64,000 nt of DNA from assembly GCA_037903475.1 (NCBI GenBank), contig JBAJFG010000156.1, positions 1 through 64,000 of the forward strand, given 5' to 3'. This document shows, piece after piece, positions 1 to 11,449 of this stretch. The notes beneath the pieces were generated by a model that was not told where the DNA came from, ran no database searches, and saw only the letters and a program-made list of their open reading frames with translations. A program made the position numbers and the translations under genes. Source of the DNA: Ancylostoma caninum. Lineage: Eukaryota; Nematoda; Chromadorea; Rhabditida; Ancylostomatidae. Numbering within the stretch: position 1 is the first letter of the stretch; every line of letters starts with the position of its first letter.

Positions 1-2074
1 AGCGATTGGTTGGTCTGTACCTGTCGACGTAAAATTGGAGCGTTGGGTGTCCATGGATCTTGTTGTCTCCGATGTTTGGCCAGAAGCAGTTGCGGATTTT
101 GTGGATTGACTTGCTTCTTCAGGTGTGAAAGAGCTTGAGAAGTCACTCACATCACTGAATGAGAAAAGGAAGGAATAAAAAATAAGATTTTTCTCGTAAC
201 AATATTAGTGGAACGATGAGCATCACCTCGTTGCGTTCAGGATTACAAGTTGTGGATGCTCTAGGCTAGCGACCATCTCTATCTACAAAAGAAACGGCTA
301 TCTTTGTCACTTCATAATATTATATGGTCATCCGAATCTCTCAATGTTAAAACAATCCTGATGCTCACCTTAAACAGCCAACTGAAATAAATAACTAAAT
401 TATCCAATCTTAACTAAAATAGTGGTTCTAAGAAACGAGAATCGGTATCACTCTAGACGCCGATGCCCAATAGACAGTACCAGAGGTGCACGCGGAACAT
501 TTTGAGTCTCAGGCGCATTTTCTAGAAGAATTGATTCCAAACACCTACCTTCTCCAGTCGAGCAGGAATAGTAACTTCGGTGTCGACGCTCTCAAGTGAT
601 CTGATGAGCGATTCTGTTACAGCAAAAGGCTCGTCATTGTCACTCTGTAACATTTTCTATGTGCACTGGAAAACACACCTACTTATTTATTTACTCATTT
701 ATTTATTTAACCCCTCCATATATTACGTGTTTTTGGAAGCTTAGCAACAGCTTTCTACATCGCTTGAGATAATCTAACCGCTCACCTCTTCCGGAACATC
801 CGAATCAGATGGATCTGAGCCGTCCGTCGACGATAATGATCGTCCCGTGGGCTAAAACATATGTTTCGTGGAGGTCAGACCAAAAAGAAAGCGAAACCCA
901 CCAATCTTCGGATATTGTTGTCCGCGATTTCGACTTCCTGGAAAAACGTCTCGTTGACTCGTTCGTAGTCATTGTCGAAGTTGTTGTCCGTCGGTTTGTA
1001 GTTGGTTTTGTTTAGGTCTTTCGGAAAAACCTAAAAAGGCCTGAGTGTACTAGAATAACTCGTGAAACTGGTGATGTTGTAGGAAAAAAAGAAAACAATA
1101 CAGCAGAAGAAACATCGAAAAAGGTCTCGCACTCGCACAGTTACGAATCCAACCTTCAAGGGACTTTCTCCTGGAAAAAGCGCGGAGCGAATCGTAAATA
1201 GCGGTGGCCATGAGGAGAAAAATCTATGCGAGTTAGCAACAGCAAAGAAAACGAAGCAAAAATAAGTCAATGCAAAATTTGGATAACGGTAGATTAATCC
1301 TAAGGAATTTGACACTATGGCGGAAGATAGATTGTTTCAAAAAAGTGACACTGTCACTGTAGATTGTGTTAGTTATAAATTATTGACTAAGATGATTAAC
1401 TGTAAAGTATGGCAACAACAAAAGTTGGAAATGTGCTAATTGAAAATTCATTTTTCATACAATTCTCTTTAATATCGGCCACTTTATCATTTATCCTTTC
1501 ATAAAATTTTCCTGTAAATTCCAGATTTTAGTTTCATCATGATATTTCGAAGAACCTGTTCCCCTTCAGCTGATCCAGATGCAAGAATGCGACGGTTTCC
1601 TATTGCGCAATTAATTGCTGTGCTGCGATTCATAATTGCACAGTTTTGCATAACCTCACTTCAAAGAAAACCTTGCCGAAATTCTGTCTTAAAAGGATTC
1701 ATAAACAAATGAGAAATGGAACAGATAACGACAGACGCGTTCACAGGCTCGCGCCAAAAGAAAAGGAACAATTTTCAAAGAAGAAAAATTAGAAGACACT
1801 ATTGAAGAATCAGCCCAAATCTCAGGACCTATGTTTGTGAATTTCTCACTTTAGTCGTATAAATGATAGAATATCTCACCTTCAGAGGATACCTCCTTTG
1901 GGAATTGCTTTCGTCCCTAAATAAGGTATGCTTTAATATCCCCACACAAGGAGAGATCCTGGAGAAAATGAGGATTTACCTTTGTGCCCCGGTTTTCTCG
2001 CTAAACATGGCAAGGTTCCGCAGCAATGGATTGGACCGGAGTAGCTGCTCGACGTTTTGCTGATCTCTTCCCAT
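1..2074 (-). CDS. Unidentified multi-exon gene, acidic Ser/Thr-rich protein (partial, runs off left edge)
   Basis: I do not recognise the family. The start at 2074 lies 5 nt after a TTCCAG acceptor. Exon 1 (2074-1980) begins MGRDQQNVEQLLRSNP and joins in phase to a 37-nt exon (1916-1880). A later chain agrees in phase throughout: 1030-902 (begins VFPKDLNK), 851-786 (SSTDGSDPSDSD), 644-549 (SDNDEPFAVTES), 282-227 (IEMVASLEHPQLVIL) and 154 down to the window edge or a donor near 21 (Ser/Thr-rich, SDVSDFSSSF). An exon near 1223-1150 is likely, but its frame is undecided: two frames have usable donors. A 50-codon open stretch around 1665-1510 may be another exon. No signal peptide or clear membrane segment is seen. 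The downstream half is strongly acidic and serine-rich, suggesting a disordered, phosphorylated tail. It could be two genes rather than one. Confidence 0.42.
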
Positions 2075-2079
2075 AGAGT

Positions 2080-2081
2080 CT
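2080..2081 (-). promoter_or_regulatory. Probable spliced-leader trans-splice acceptor
   Basis: A CTTCCAG acceptor lies 5 nt upstream of the ATG at 2074, with no coding exon recognisable upstream. This arrangement is typical of SL trans-splicing in nematodes, but a 5'UTR intron cannot be excluded. Confidence 0.35.
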
Positions 2082-2727
2082 GGAAGAATGATGGAAATCG
2101 TTCTCAACGACGTCAAGAGGAAGAGAATTTCTTCGCCACGTTTACCAAAACGTTTCTGTTGTTTTGAAATACATTATCTAGATTGTATTAACGACACAAT
2201 TCATCTACAGTGGAAGAAACTTTTCGAAAAAAAGAAATAACACGAAAAATGACGACAAACGCAACTTTCTTCTTGACTAGTTCTCATGCGAATATTACAG
2301 TTTCTAGCAGTCATTTATTGTTAGTACGAAATCTAGATATCAAGAGAGAAAATGAGAAAAAAATCCGAATCTTGAGCGAAAACTGGTCCCCGATATGTCC
2401 CTGAAAGTTCAGGCGAAAACTGGCCTTCGATCTAATCGCTTCATATAATAGTTAGTATAAAGTTACTTGATAGAATGTAGAGAATGAACAGAAAAACAAT
2501 GTTCATGTAGTGTCAGCTAATTATTCCTTCTCATAACTGTTCTAGAGAAATGAGGACCAGTTCTCGCAAGGCTTCTCAAAGCCACTTTAGTAGTTATTGA
2601 AATTTGAGGCGCCTGTGAATTTTTGGTAATTTTGTATCCCAGTGTGTGCTATACTTTGTATATTCATTGTTAGTATTCCCAAAATGGGGCCCATATAGAT
2701 CTCAAACACTGGGGTGAATGACCAGTT

Positions 2728-3264
2728 CTAGCCATTTTTAGAGCCGGTTCCTGCATAAAGCAGAAAACGTTCTAGCTTCATAGTGCAGATGGCTTAGAAT
2801 TATTGGTAATTTTGTATTTTTATAAGCCAAAAATGGATAAAACAGGTCATACTCACCATCGATTTCTTGCGAAATGTAATCGACAGGGATCGTCTTTATT
2901 CGCTCGTAGTACTCTAAACATTCGCCATCTTTAATTTCCAGAAATTCCCAGGAACTTTTGGACTATGCGTGCATTCATTGCACTCCCTAATTCTTAGAAT
3001 TTCACTTCCGAGAATTGGTATGAAGTTGCACTATGGATAGAATTCGCTGAGGCAGAATGGAAATTGCGACAATTCCAGGCGCGACCGGGGAACTATCCCG
3101 CGAAAATTGGCACCACGTTTTCATTGAAAGTAACAGTGCAAAGAGGGCAAATTACCGGCGCAGCGACTCGTACCTTTCGCCGATTCGGACGAGCTCGCTT
3201 TCTCGATCACTGCCGTTCGGACCAGTGGCAGGAGGACGAGGATGAATCCTTGGCAGGATATCAT
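2728..3264 (-). CDS. Possible small secreted protein, 3 exons, 61 aa
   Basis: The ATG at 3264 follows a CCCATTTCAG acceptor by 4 nt. Exon 1 (3264-3174) encodes MISCQGFILVLLPLVRTAVI, a good signal-peptide core, followed by a Ser-rich stretch. It joins in phase to 2928-2857 (GECLEYYERIKTIPVDYI) through an AAG acceptor, and then to 2750-2728, which ends TGSKNG and TAG. The mature peptide would be about 40 residues with one cysteine. No family is recognised. Without splicing, exon 1 would run on to a 47-residue peptide ending at about 3127. The start signals and the middle exon are convincing; joining all three is inference. Confidence 0.35.
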
Positions 3265-3299
3265 TTTCCTGAAATGGGTGGAGGCAAATCTCTGGAGCT

Positions 3300-6200
3300 C
3301 TGGAGCGTTTAGAAATCACTTGGAAAAATATGGACGACGTCGCTGTTACATAATTCCGAGAAAAGACCGAAAAAGTTAGGTTCAATATGCTGCGATGAAA
3401 AAAAAAAGAGGATGGAGGGCGAGGGAGGGGGTTGGTTACCAAATTTTCATGAATGGGGTGTTCAAATGGTCCTGATGCCGTCTAGTATCAACGGTTCCGA
3501 CGTTCGAGTTCATTTACAACATTTATTCTCAAATTTAAACGTGAAGGCGGAAGAGTTAACCCAGAATTGTAGAAGACCACGTGATTCAGCCAATGGCAGA
3601 ATAGTGGCAACGCCCACTTTCCCTCACAATGCAGTCCACCCCTAACAGGTTCAAAAAATGATATGGAGCGCCAAATCAAAACGCTTTACAAGCGGAATTA
3701 TGGGGAAGAAAAAGCGTAGACAGTGAAAAATTGCAGTAAGTTCAATTTGAAGCAATAAAGTTAGGTTAAATTTTAGTGATAAAGTTTCCAAAAAATTACC
3801 AATTATTTTCTGAAGGGAGGCTTTCCGACAACAACATGCAAGAAGCGCATCTTAGCTGTACAGGTAACCATTCAACGTCAGATCTTGGATGAGGAGTCGC
3901 ACAGATTGCAACAATTACCGCAGACTGGATGAGCCACCATCAAAGCTATCCCTTCACTAGATTACCCCAAACCTGTATAGAAACTTATGGCGAGGCTCAG
4001 CAGCTAGTAATTATTGAGGAATAAAAACTGGCAAGCTTCTTTCATGAATGAATGATGGAGCGAATGGAGAGGCCTAATTGTTCAGAAGAAATCGGAACCA
4101 GTTCATGGTACATTTCGGTTTTCTCTGTAAGGTGTAAGATGTAATTCCAGGAAAGATACGACCTGCTCCAGAATTTGATCAAAATATATTAATATGAGTA
4201 TCAAGGAAAATCTTCTTCTGGGGTCCCTTTGTTGAAAAAAAAAAGAAAATCTTTATCCAGTGAAGGAACCCAGAACGTTCAAAAAACATCGCTGAGAATT
4301 CAGTGGGGGCAGGTGAGGGAGAGAGTGACTGGCAGACCTTTGACAAGCCGAACACGAATATCACACTCCGCATAGTAACCCATTTTTCCATAACTTCGAT
4401 AGGCCACGAGTTTTCACTGGTGATGACACATAATATCTAGTTATGAGACAGATTGGTAGGTATATTATATAGCAGCAAATGTGTCAGCGTATAATTTAAC
4501 GCTATATGATCAGCCTTATGGAAGGCAGGAACGAGTGAATGGTAAATGATGGTCGTTGTGACTGAGTTTGGAATGGATTTTTTCTTTGAAGAGACATTCA
4601 CAAGGCGGATTTCTTCACTTGCGTAACCATCGTTTTCCTACCAACTTACATGGGCATAATTAAGCTGCATAATCTCGTTCTCACGCAAAAGCTTTACGTA
4701 CAAGGTGGTACAGAATTACGGGAACTCACGAAAAGATTCATATCAAACGTTAGAAAGCGAGCTGGCAAATTTATTTCCAATATGGTGTTTTTCACTCATA
4801 CGTGAGCGGAATCGACCTCTAAATTTTATGAATTCTGCTATCACCAGCGCGAAAATGGCCGAAGGAATCGGAGTAGGCGCGCACAGTGGCGCGGAAATAG
4901 TCTGCTCCAAGACAATTCCACGCTTCTAGGAGCGTTTGCTCCGAGGACCAAAATGTTTCATAAAGGCATAATCCGTTTTTGTCTTCAAATGAATACCATA
5001 ACGAGAAATCTACGTGAATGAATACCGAAAATATACTTGTAAGGGAGCGGGCATGACTTCGTGTGCAAAAATTAGGCGCAAACGTCTGTTTAAGCTATTT
5101 CCGGTTCTTTTTCCAATATTTAGATAGTGAAATGGAACTTATTAGACGCATAAACTCTCATTCTCGAAGTTCTAGGAAGTGTTTCCCCCATTATGCAGTT
5201 AGTGATGGTAATTGGTTTTGAGAAGAGTCGAAATTTTGGCGTATCCACATGAAATCTTGGATCTCATGTACGAGATAGGCACTCTTTCACGATGATATTA
5301 AAGGCAGCACCCACGAAAATTTTCGTCATCAAGATTTCAGCGTTAGCTTAGGTTTTCGACTACGGTGAACACGGACACATTAGTGAATACGGTCAGAACT
5401 CATGCGAAAAGGAGTTTTGGATATCCCTAATTCAATGCCTAGACCAGGATGGTCGAGGTGCGCGGGTCAGGTGTGGCAAAAAAGTCGATAATGCTGCCTT
5501 TTTCGTCACGCATTTTCTCGACGGAATCGGGAATTTGTATGTTTTTCCGCCTCTAGAGTGAAAAAGATCAGAAATTGAAAAATGAGAGAATGTATGCCAT
5601 ATAGACGTGTCTCTGGAGTAGAAAACAAAACCATTAAGTAAAGGTTAAAAAAGAAATAATGTAAAAAAGAATTGGAATCTGAGTGATAGAAGCGAAAACA
5701 GCTGATCCATGTCACACCACAACTCGCCCAGGGATACCCGGATACCTTGTCTAGCCTATTTTATCTTGAGAATGCAGATACCTCTAGCGTTTCTACTTAC
5801 ATAGGATTACTGGGACCATTGTCGATTCTCTAAAACATTTAAGATTTCAGACCTTAAAATTATCGTGCGTGCTGCCTTTAAGGTCTTTCTGTATGCCACA
5901 CCTTGTACTTTTCTTTGAACTGGTAAATGTCTCTTTTGCAAAAATTTACACGCTAGTATAACATGCGCGCCTAGACTACACAAAAAATATAATTGGGTAA
6001 GAAAATTAGGCTCGGCTGACAGCCTAGGTGTTCCTCAAATTCGTAGTGCTCGGTATTATTTTCAGAGAAGTTTCAGGATAGACCAGATGAACATCAAAGT
6101 ATTGAATGCAAAATGCCAAAACTCGAGATAATTCGAAAAACGCGCCTCGCACGCTTATCTCCGTAATTTTAGACATGCTTGTAGTAGCCGCTGTGATAAC

Positions 6201-6490
6201 TCACGACGTGGCTATAAAAAGTACTAACGTCGCCTTCAAAAGCAGCAGTTATCTGGGTATAAAGTAGCTGGTTATAGATGCAGAACAATTGGTTAACTCC
6301 ACGCCTAATCATAATCTTTATTATGTTGGACGTTAGGAAAATCTATAAAATTGGAGTTCGGCGTATAAAATGAATAACAAATAAATAAACTACTCAAAAT
6401 GGGGAGAAACTTTGTTGACGTGGGCCCGGATATACATGAGAAATTCCATTGTAAACACATCAACATATCCTAATATTCTTTTAACTGACA
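3300..6490. other. No convincing gene
   Basis: AT-rich sequence with short open frames that lack paired splice signals. The best candidate is a minus-strand stretch at about 5550-5430 after a CACTCTAG acceptor, open in two frames at once, so not decisive. A 30-nt minus-strand exon-like piece near 4685-4650 ends in a GTAAGT donor but has no partner exon that I could find. Confidence 0.5.
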
Positions 6491-6497
6491 TTCCAAT

Positions 6498-6719
6498 ATG
6501 TTTACCATTGCGCGACATCGTCTATACCCAGCTGTTACCACGGGTAATCCTACCTATAGGTACGAGATTACCCACATTTGCTACAACGAATCCGCCCCCT
6601 TGGAGAGGGATAAGGAATTTAGCAGGCACCAATGCATCCTCGTAAGTACGGGTAATCTCATTCCCAGGGGCATGATTACCCGCGGTAACAGCTGGGTAAA
6701 CATCCCATATGGTAAACAT
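6498..6719. repeat. Palindromic MITE-like element, ATGTTTACCAT termini
   Basis: The ends are perfect inverted repeats (ATGTTTACCAT / ATGGTAAACAT). Inside them, CCCAGCTGTTACC and GGGTAATC recur inverted as GATTACCC and GGTAACAGCTGGG, so each arm is about 75 nt with gaps. The centre is about 60 nt and non-coding; open frames here are palindrome shadows. It belongs with a dispersed family with TTACCC/GGGTAA cores seen at many other sites in the window. No target duplication was recognised. Confidence 0.65.
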
Positions 6720-7478
6720 GTGGATGGGTAGCACTAAATCATAAATCTGAGCACGTTAGAACTCTCATCATGGGTAGTCTCAACGATAAATACGAGGTTA
6801 GAGCTTTCTTCGATCTTCGATCCTTATCGAAGACGAAAATTTATGCAAATTTCCATCCTGACATGTAACTCAATTTTTGTTATAGCGCATACCGTAACCG
6901 TATCAAATCCGATGTGCTTAAAAAGGCATAAAAATGACAGCTTGTTTTCCTACGTTCTGCTGCATTGCTTTGTCCTGACACGATTGAGTTTTCTTGGAGG
7001 AAATGAGAGCAGTTCGGAGAAAAACTCGGGTATAATGAGGTGCGATTGACCCTGCATCCCATGAAAATCGCAACGAAACAGTTTAATATATCTTCAAGGT
7101 CACATTAAGTAGCTGTTGTGGAATTTTTAGTTGCGATTTTGATGAAAAAGAAAATTAGTTGTGAAGAAGAAAGGTCAAGAGATGAAAGAAGTGGTTGAGA
7201 ACAAGCTATGGAGATGATTTATTGTTATTGTTAACACGTGCATAGTATTTATATATTCATAGGTGGAGATTAAAGTTAGATTTCAAATCACAACAAAAAA
7301 AAGAAAAAACATGAATGCAACGTGAGAAAAAACTATTGGAACTCGTGATAAGATAAAACTCATGGAAATTCAGGAACGACAAATCAGTTAGCACCTTTGT
7401 TCAGAAAATAGGTCACAATTCCTTTGTTCGATGCTGAGCAACCTGGTAGGATAAATTAATTTACCATTTCTATAGCAT

Positions 7479-8438
7479 ACTAGCTGCAGTACCCGGCTTC
7501 GCTCGGGTGTTTTACTACCTTGGCTACATCACACTGCTGAGGCCAATTATTATCACCGATAATTCATTAAAATCTCTATAATTTTGGTAATCAGCATGGT
7601 AACGAAGCTCAGGTGACCCTTTCCCATCGGCTTGTGGGCGAAAAGTTAGCAAAGCTATTCCGGTGACATTGAATCGATGTATTCGTACAAATTAGTTGTC
7701 ATATTCATACTCAGCGTATCGAGGAACCCCAGGAGAGATGTCTTCAGCGCTTCATTGGACGGAAGAGCCAAAAATCAATAAAATCGATAAATCGATGTTT
7801 CATGCGAAATTGTTGTCACATTCGTATTCAGCGTATTGAGAAACCACAGTAGACATGTCTATGTCCGTCTTCGGGCGGAAATAGAAAAAAAATCGATAAG
7901 ATCAATAAATCAATATTTCGTGCAAAATGGTTGTTGTATTCGTACTCAGCGTATTGAGAAACCCCAGGAGACATGTCCTTTTCCGTCCCCGAGCGAAAAT
8001 GGGAAAAAATCGATAAAATCAATAAATCAATATTTCGCGCAAAATGGATGTCATACTCGTATCCAGCGTATTGAGGAACCCCAGAAGACATGTCTTTGTC
8101 CGCCCCCGAGCGAAAATGGGAAAAAATCGATAAAATCAATAAATCAATATTTCGCGCAAAATGGATGTCATACTCGTATTCAGCGTATTGAGGAACCCCA
8201 GAAGACATGTCCCCACCGACCCTCGGGCAAAAATAACGAAAAATCAATAAAATCGATATAATCGATAAGCCAATCGATAATCCCAGGTGCAAAGTAGCCT
8301 ATAACCTCCGCCGGCCTCCAAAGAACCTACGTGCAAAATTTGGTCCCAATCGGTTCACCCTCCGCGATTTCTATTAATTACATACATACACACACACACA
8401 CACACATACAAACTTTGACTTTTATATATACAGACTAG
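7479..8438 (+). mobile_element. Dispersed repeat element carrying five 117-bp tandem units
   Basis: The element starts ACTAGCTGCAGTACCCGG, passes through CGGCTTCGCTCGGGT and ends in a (CATACA/CA)n stretch followed by TTTATATATACAGACTAG. The same ACTAG lies at both edges and may be a target duplication or part of the termini. The TTCGCTCGGGT head and the 'cccaatcggttcaccc' plus CATACA tail are typical of widespread invertebrate interspersed repeats. The middle (7698-8285) holds five units spaced 117-118 nt, each with TCAGCGTATTGAGG, AGACATGTC and AATCGATAAAATCAATAA. Because 117 is a multiple of three and the units lack stops, both strands show open frames of about 140-150 codons; I do not take these as genes. 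Confidence 0.6.
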
Positions 8439-8439
8439 T

Positions 8440-9560
8440 GGATAAGTAGCATGTGGATACCCAATACTAAACGTAAAACGTATTAGAATGTGAATTTGCA
8501 TGAATATTCGATTTCGAACTAGTAAATTTTGAATCTTCGTAGGGGAAGGTCCAAAGCTTCAAAGGGCTAGGGGGAAGGAATGAAAATCGCTATGAATATG
8601 TATGGATAAAAACAAATATACAAACAGAAACAGAAGGCAGAAAGAGTAGGATGAGAAATAATGAATAATGATGAGAAATGATGATGAGAAATAATGATCG
8701 GTAAGGCTTTCTTTTCACATTTACTATCTCACTACATGGTACTTAGACATACTTCATACTCAGTGCCCGAATATTCTTTTTTATTTATTCGTTTATTTTT
8801 CCATTTATGCTATTTATTTCCACTGAACAAACAAAAGAAGAGATGACGTAGCCAGAAGACCACTCAGAAAACACCGATTACACTTCATTGTATGATGGAA
8901 CAGAAGGGGTGGGTGAACGGGGGGAGAGGGTAGAGATGGTGGACAACTCGGTTTAGAAGGTTCATCCTAATCGAAAGCAAAAAATTCTTTAGCTATACTT
9001 CCTAATACATTATATGCTGGGGTCATTCTACCTTCAATTACCAATATACAGTTTTTTCGCCACTCTAAAGTGAGCAGCAGAGGAAAAACGAAAGGAAACC
9101 ACTAGGAATAACTATGAACATTTGAATGTGCGTGTAGGAAAAATTCCAGACGAAGTCGAGGTAAAATATATCCAGAAGGTAAAATTAGTTCACCTATTTA
9201 AAGGAAAAAATAGCTTGAAGTAAAAAAAGTGTAAGACGACAGCAAAACTAGGAAGAAAAGAGGAACACAAGCAGTACACCAAGAATTGCACCACCATCTG
9301 GAGCTGTTGGTATACTGCTACATTTCAGTGCTTTCTAGCACTGAAAACCACATTCTCTTAGCGAATTTGTGGCAATTTTGTCAAAAAATAGCCGAAGAAA
9401 GGCACATTGACACCCGGAAAAGGTCAGAAATCTCGGACGACTGGGCGAGTCTTTGATTGAGGCGTGGGAAGTGGAGCGCAAGCAGACAAATACGCATGAA
9501 ACAGTCATATGTTCGCGATGAGATCGAAAGTGAGGAGGAAACGATCTCGGATCGGGGCTG
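8440..9560. other. No gene seen
   Basis: AT-rich sequence with a short ATGATGAGAAAT-type repeat near 8640-8700 and a G-rich stretch near 8905-8935. No exon with both splice signals was found. Confidence 0.5.
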
Positions 9561-10337
9561 CTAATTGCACACGGTTGCACCGTAAATGCCCCCGGCCGAA
9601 CGAAGTGGAACGGGCGAATGTCGCCGAAAAATTCGCTGCTTGCATGGAATGGTCTGCGGGATCGTAGGAGCAATCCGGGAAGTGTTCCGCGGTTGGGAAA
9701 ATTGGTTGGGAACGGAGCGTGGTCCGAAATTCGCGGGGAAGGGTGAGCTACGGCCAATCATGCAATTCAGCTGAGCCTCTGGGAAAAATGTCCAGGAATT
9801 CCTTGTCTGGATTTTCAAGCCACTCCGGAAAAACCAGCCCCACCCTCCACCGTATGTGGCGCAACCGATGAAAATCCAAGGTATCCAGAAGTGAATGGTG
9901 TCGAAAGAGGATTGCATCCCCCCCCCCCCGAGAACGGGGCTCACCGAGTTGGCATTGTTCACAACTAGGCCAGCGGGGTAGACGCAGTGCTGGCAAAGGC
10001 GCTTACTCGCCGGCATTAACCCAGAATTCTGTGGATCTTCGCCTCTAATCACATCCTCACCTCGCTGACGTCGCGTCACACATGTCGCTCGCTCGCCTTC
10101 ATCGCACAGCGCGTAAAAATGCCGGCTTTGTCGGATTAATTCGAGGGTTTCGCTTTCAAAAAATCGGGTCAAGGCGGTGAGGCAAGAGGTGATATTAGAG
10201 AGGGCACTGAAAATGAAAGGTGCAGATGTCCCACAAATTAAACAATGAGCACAAACGACTGTTCCGACAAATTCAGTGAGATCTTGCTCGGCTATTAGCG
10301 CTACGAAGTGTTTCTTGAAGAACTGGATAAACTGCAT
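9561..10337 (-). CDS. 258-codon open frame in a GC-rich block, doubtful
   Basis: A real ATG (10337) opens 258 codons beginning MQFIQFFKKHFVALIAEQ, the longest uninterrupted frame in the window. No family is recognised. Against it, this 1-kb block is markedly richer in G and C than its surroundings, two other minus-strand frames are also open for 80-140 codons, and the frame runs through a 12-C homopolymer (9918-9929) translated as a glycine run. It could be an exon, a decayed gene or simply stop-poor sequence. Confidence 0.2.
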   Translation of the reverse strand: MQFIQFFKKHFVALIAEQDLTEFVGTVVCAHCLICGTSAPFIFSALSNITSCLTALTRFFESETLELIRQSRHFYALCDEGERATCVTRRQRGEDVIRGEDPQNSGLMPASKRLCQHCVYPAGLVVNNANSVSPVLGGGGMQSSFDTIHFWIPWIFIGCATYGGGWGWFFRSGLKIQTRNSWTFFPEAQLNCMIGRSSPFPANFGPRSVPNQFSQPRNTSRIAPTIPQTIPCKQRIFRRHSPVPLRSAGGIYGATVCN

Positions 10338-10762
10338 GAAAGCAGATTCCTAGCTAGTGTTCGTGATAGGAATTTGCTCTAGAGAAAAGGAGAAAAAAAG
10401 AAGTCAAGGATGAAAAAAAGCATTCCTTGCACTGAAAATGAAGATGATTTGAAGAGCTCACTGTGATATCAGGATTTACCCAGGGTAAGACAACCCAAAT
10501 CATCTACATCGTATCACTCCATCCTGAGATAAGCACAATACTGGGCAAACTTATCCAACATTTTCGTAATGAAACGATGGCAAACAGATACAATTGGTGA
10601 GAATTCCTGCTGGATCACATAAATTTGGATTTACCCAGGAGCGAAGTGAACCGAAGTGGAATCCACATGTTCATACTGTGTTCTTGATTTTCCAGAACAA
10701 TCCCCTTAACCTCTACCAATATGTAGAAGAGTGCTAAGCTTGTGACTAAAGTGCTAAGCTTT

Positions 10763-11151
10763 TAGCCTTACAAGGGAGGTGCAAGAGGCCAGGCTCACAG
10801 ATCGGAATGAAACCTATCTGGCTTGAATATTTGTTTGAGTAGGTGCTATATCATGTATTTCATTTCTGCCCTCGACTCCGAGGAATAAAAATACAAGGAT
10901 GCAAAACGAGCGCACATGACAGGTTTCAAACCCTCGACCCTCTGTCTAACAGCCCAGTATCTTCCCCACTCGGCCACCCCGTGACTGAAGAAGTGCAGGA
11001 ACGCATATGATGATGTGCTGGGATTTCTATCTTTTAGAGCCGCGGGCAATAATGAAATACATAGTGTAGTACCTACTCAAACAGAGATTCAAGCCAGATA
11101 GGTTTCATCGCGATCTGTGAGCTGGGCCTCTTGCACCTCCTTGTTAGCTAC
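10763..11151. repeat. Long palindromic element enclosing a tRNA-like core
   Basis: The two ends are inverted copies over at least 110 nt. GGTGCAAGAGGCC, CTCACAGATCG, GAAACCTATCTGGCTTGAAT and GTTTGAGTAGGT on the left recur as reverse complements on the right, where the arm starts around 11045. Similarity fades toward the centre. The core between the arms holds a degenerate tRNA-like sequence on the minus strand. The structure suggests a foldback or MITE-type element that captured or evolved around a tRNA-derived SINE. Confidence 0.7.
10910..10985 (-). ncRNA. tRNA-like (SINE-type) core with A and B boxes, not a functional tRNA
   Basis: On the minus strand, TGGCCGAGTGG (10976-10966) matches the pol III A box of Ser/Leu tRNAs. 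GGTTTGAAACC (10932-10922) approximates the B box, 33 nt away. The segment is too short for a Ser/Leu tRNA and a normal acceptor stem does not form. It is best read as a tRNA-derived SINE promoter inside the palindromic element. Confidence 0.45.
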
Positions 11152-11380
11152 TCTACCCTGGGTAGTCTCAACGGCATGCATGCGGCTCAAGGATCTAACC
11201 TTCGACACTACGTACGGAAAGGTCATGCTTCATATTACTACTTACCAACTTTGGATATCATCAGAGTCTTAGTATGTAGATTTTCATCGTGCCTAGACAA
11301 ACAACTCACCTCATACTCTTAATGGATTCTGAACCTTTATAGCTTTATGAGGTCATTAACCTAAGTCTCCTTGGGAACTG

Positions 11381-11441
11381 CTGATGAGGGGCGCTAAGGA
11401 GAACACGTGTCCACACTTCCGGTCTACTTGAAGCCCCGAAA
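11381..11441 (+). ncRNA. Hammerhead-ribozyme-like core (candidate)
   Basis: CTGATGA (11381-11387) is followed by GGGGC (11388-11392). After a 40-nt loop come the exact complement GCCCC (11433-11437) and GAAA (11438-11441). This reproduces the conserved CUGAUGA / helix II / GAAA core, including the usual G-C pair closing helix II. I could not close helix I or helix III convincingly from the flanks, so an intact self-cleaving motif is not shown. Confidence 0.3.
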
Positions 11442-11449
11442 CCGGATTA

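Noticed and set aside
7698..8285. Possible CRISPR array
   Set aside because: Units are long, diverged and contiguous with no constant repeat and unique spacers, in a eukaryotic genome.
7828..8292. Open frames of 141 and 154 codons on opposite strands
   Set aside because: They are translations of a 117-bp tandem repeat; open on both strands only because the unit is a multiple of three without stops.
10910..10985. Functional tRNA gene
   Set aside because: A and B boxes are present but the acceptor stem and variable arm expected for Ser/Leu tRNAs do not form.
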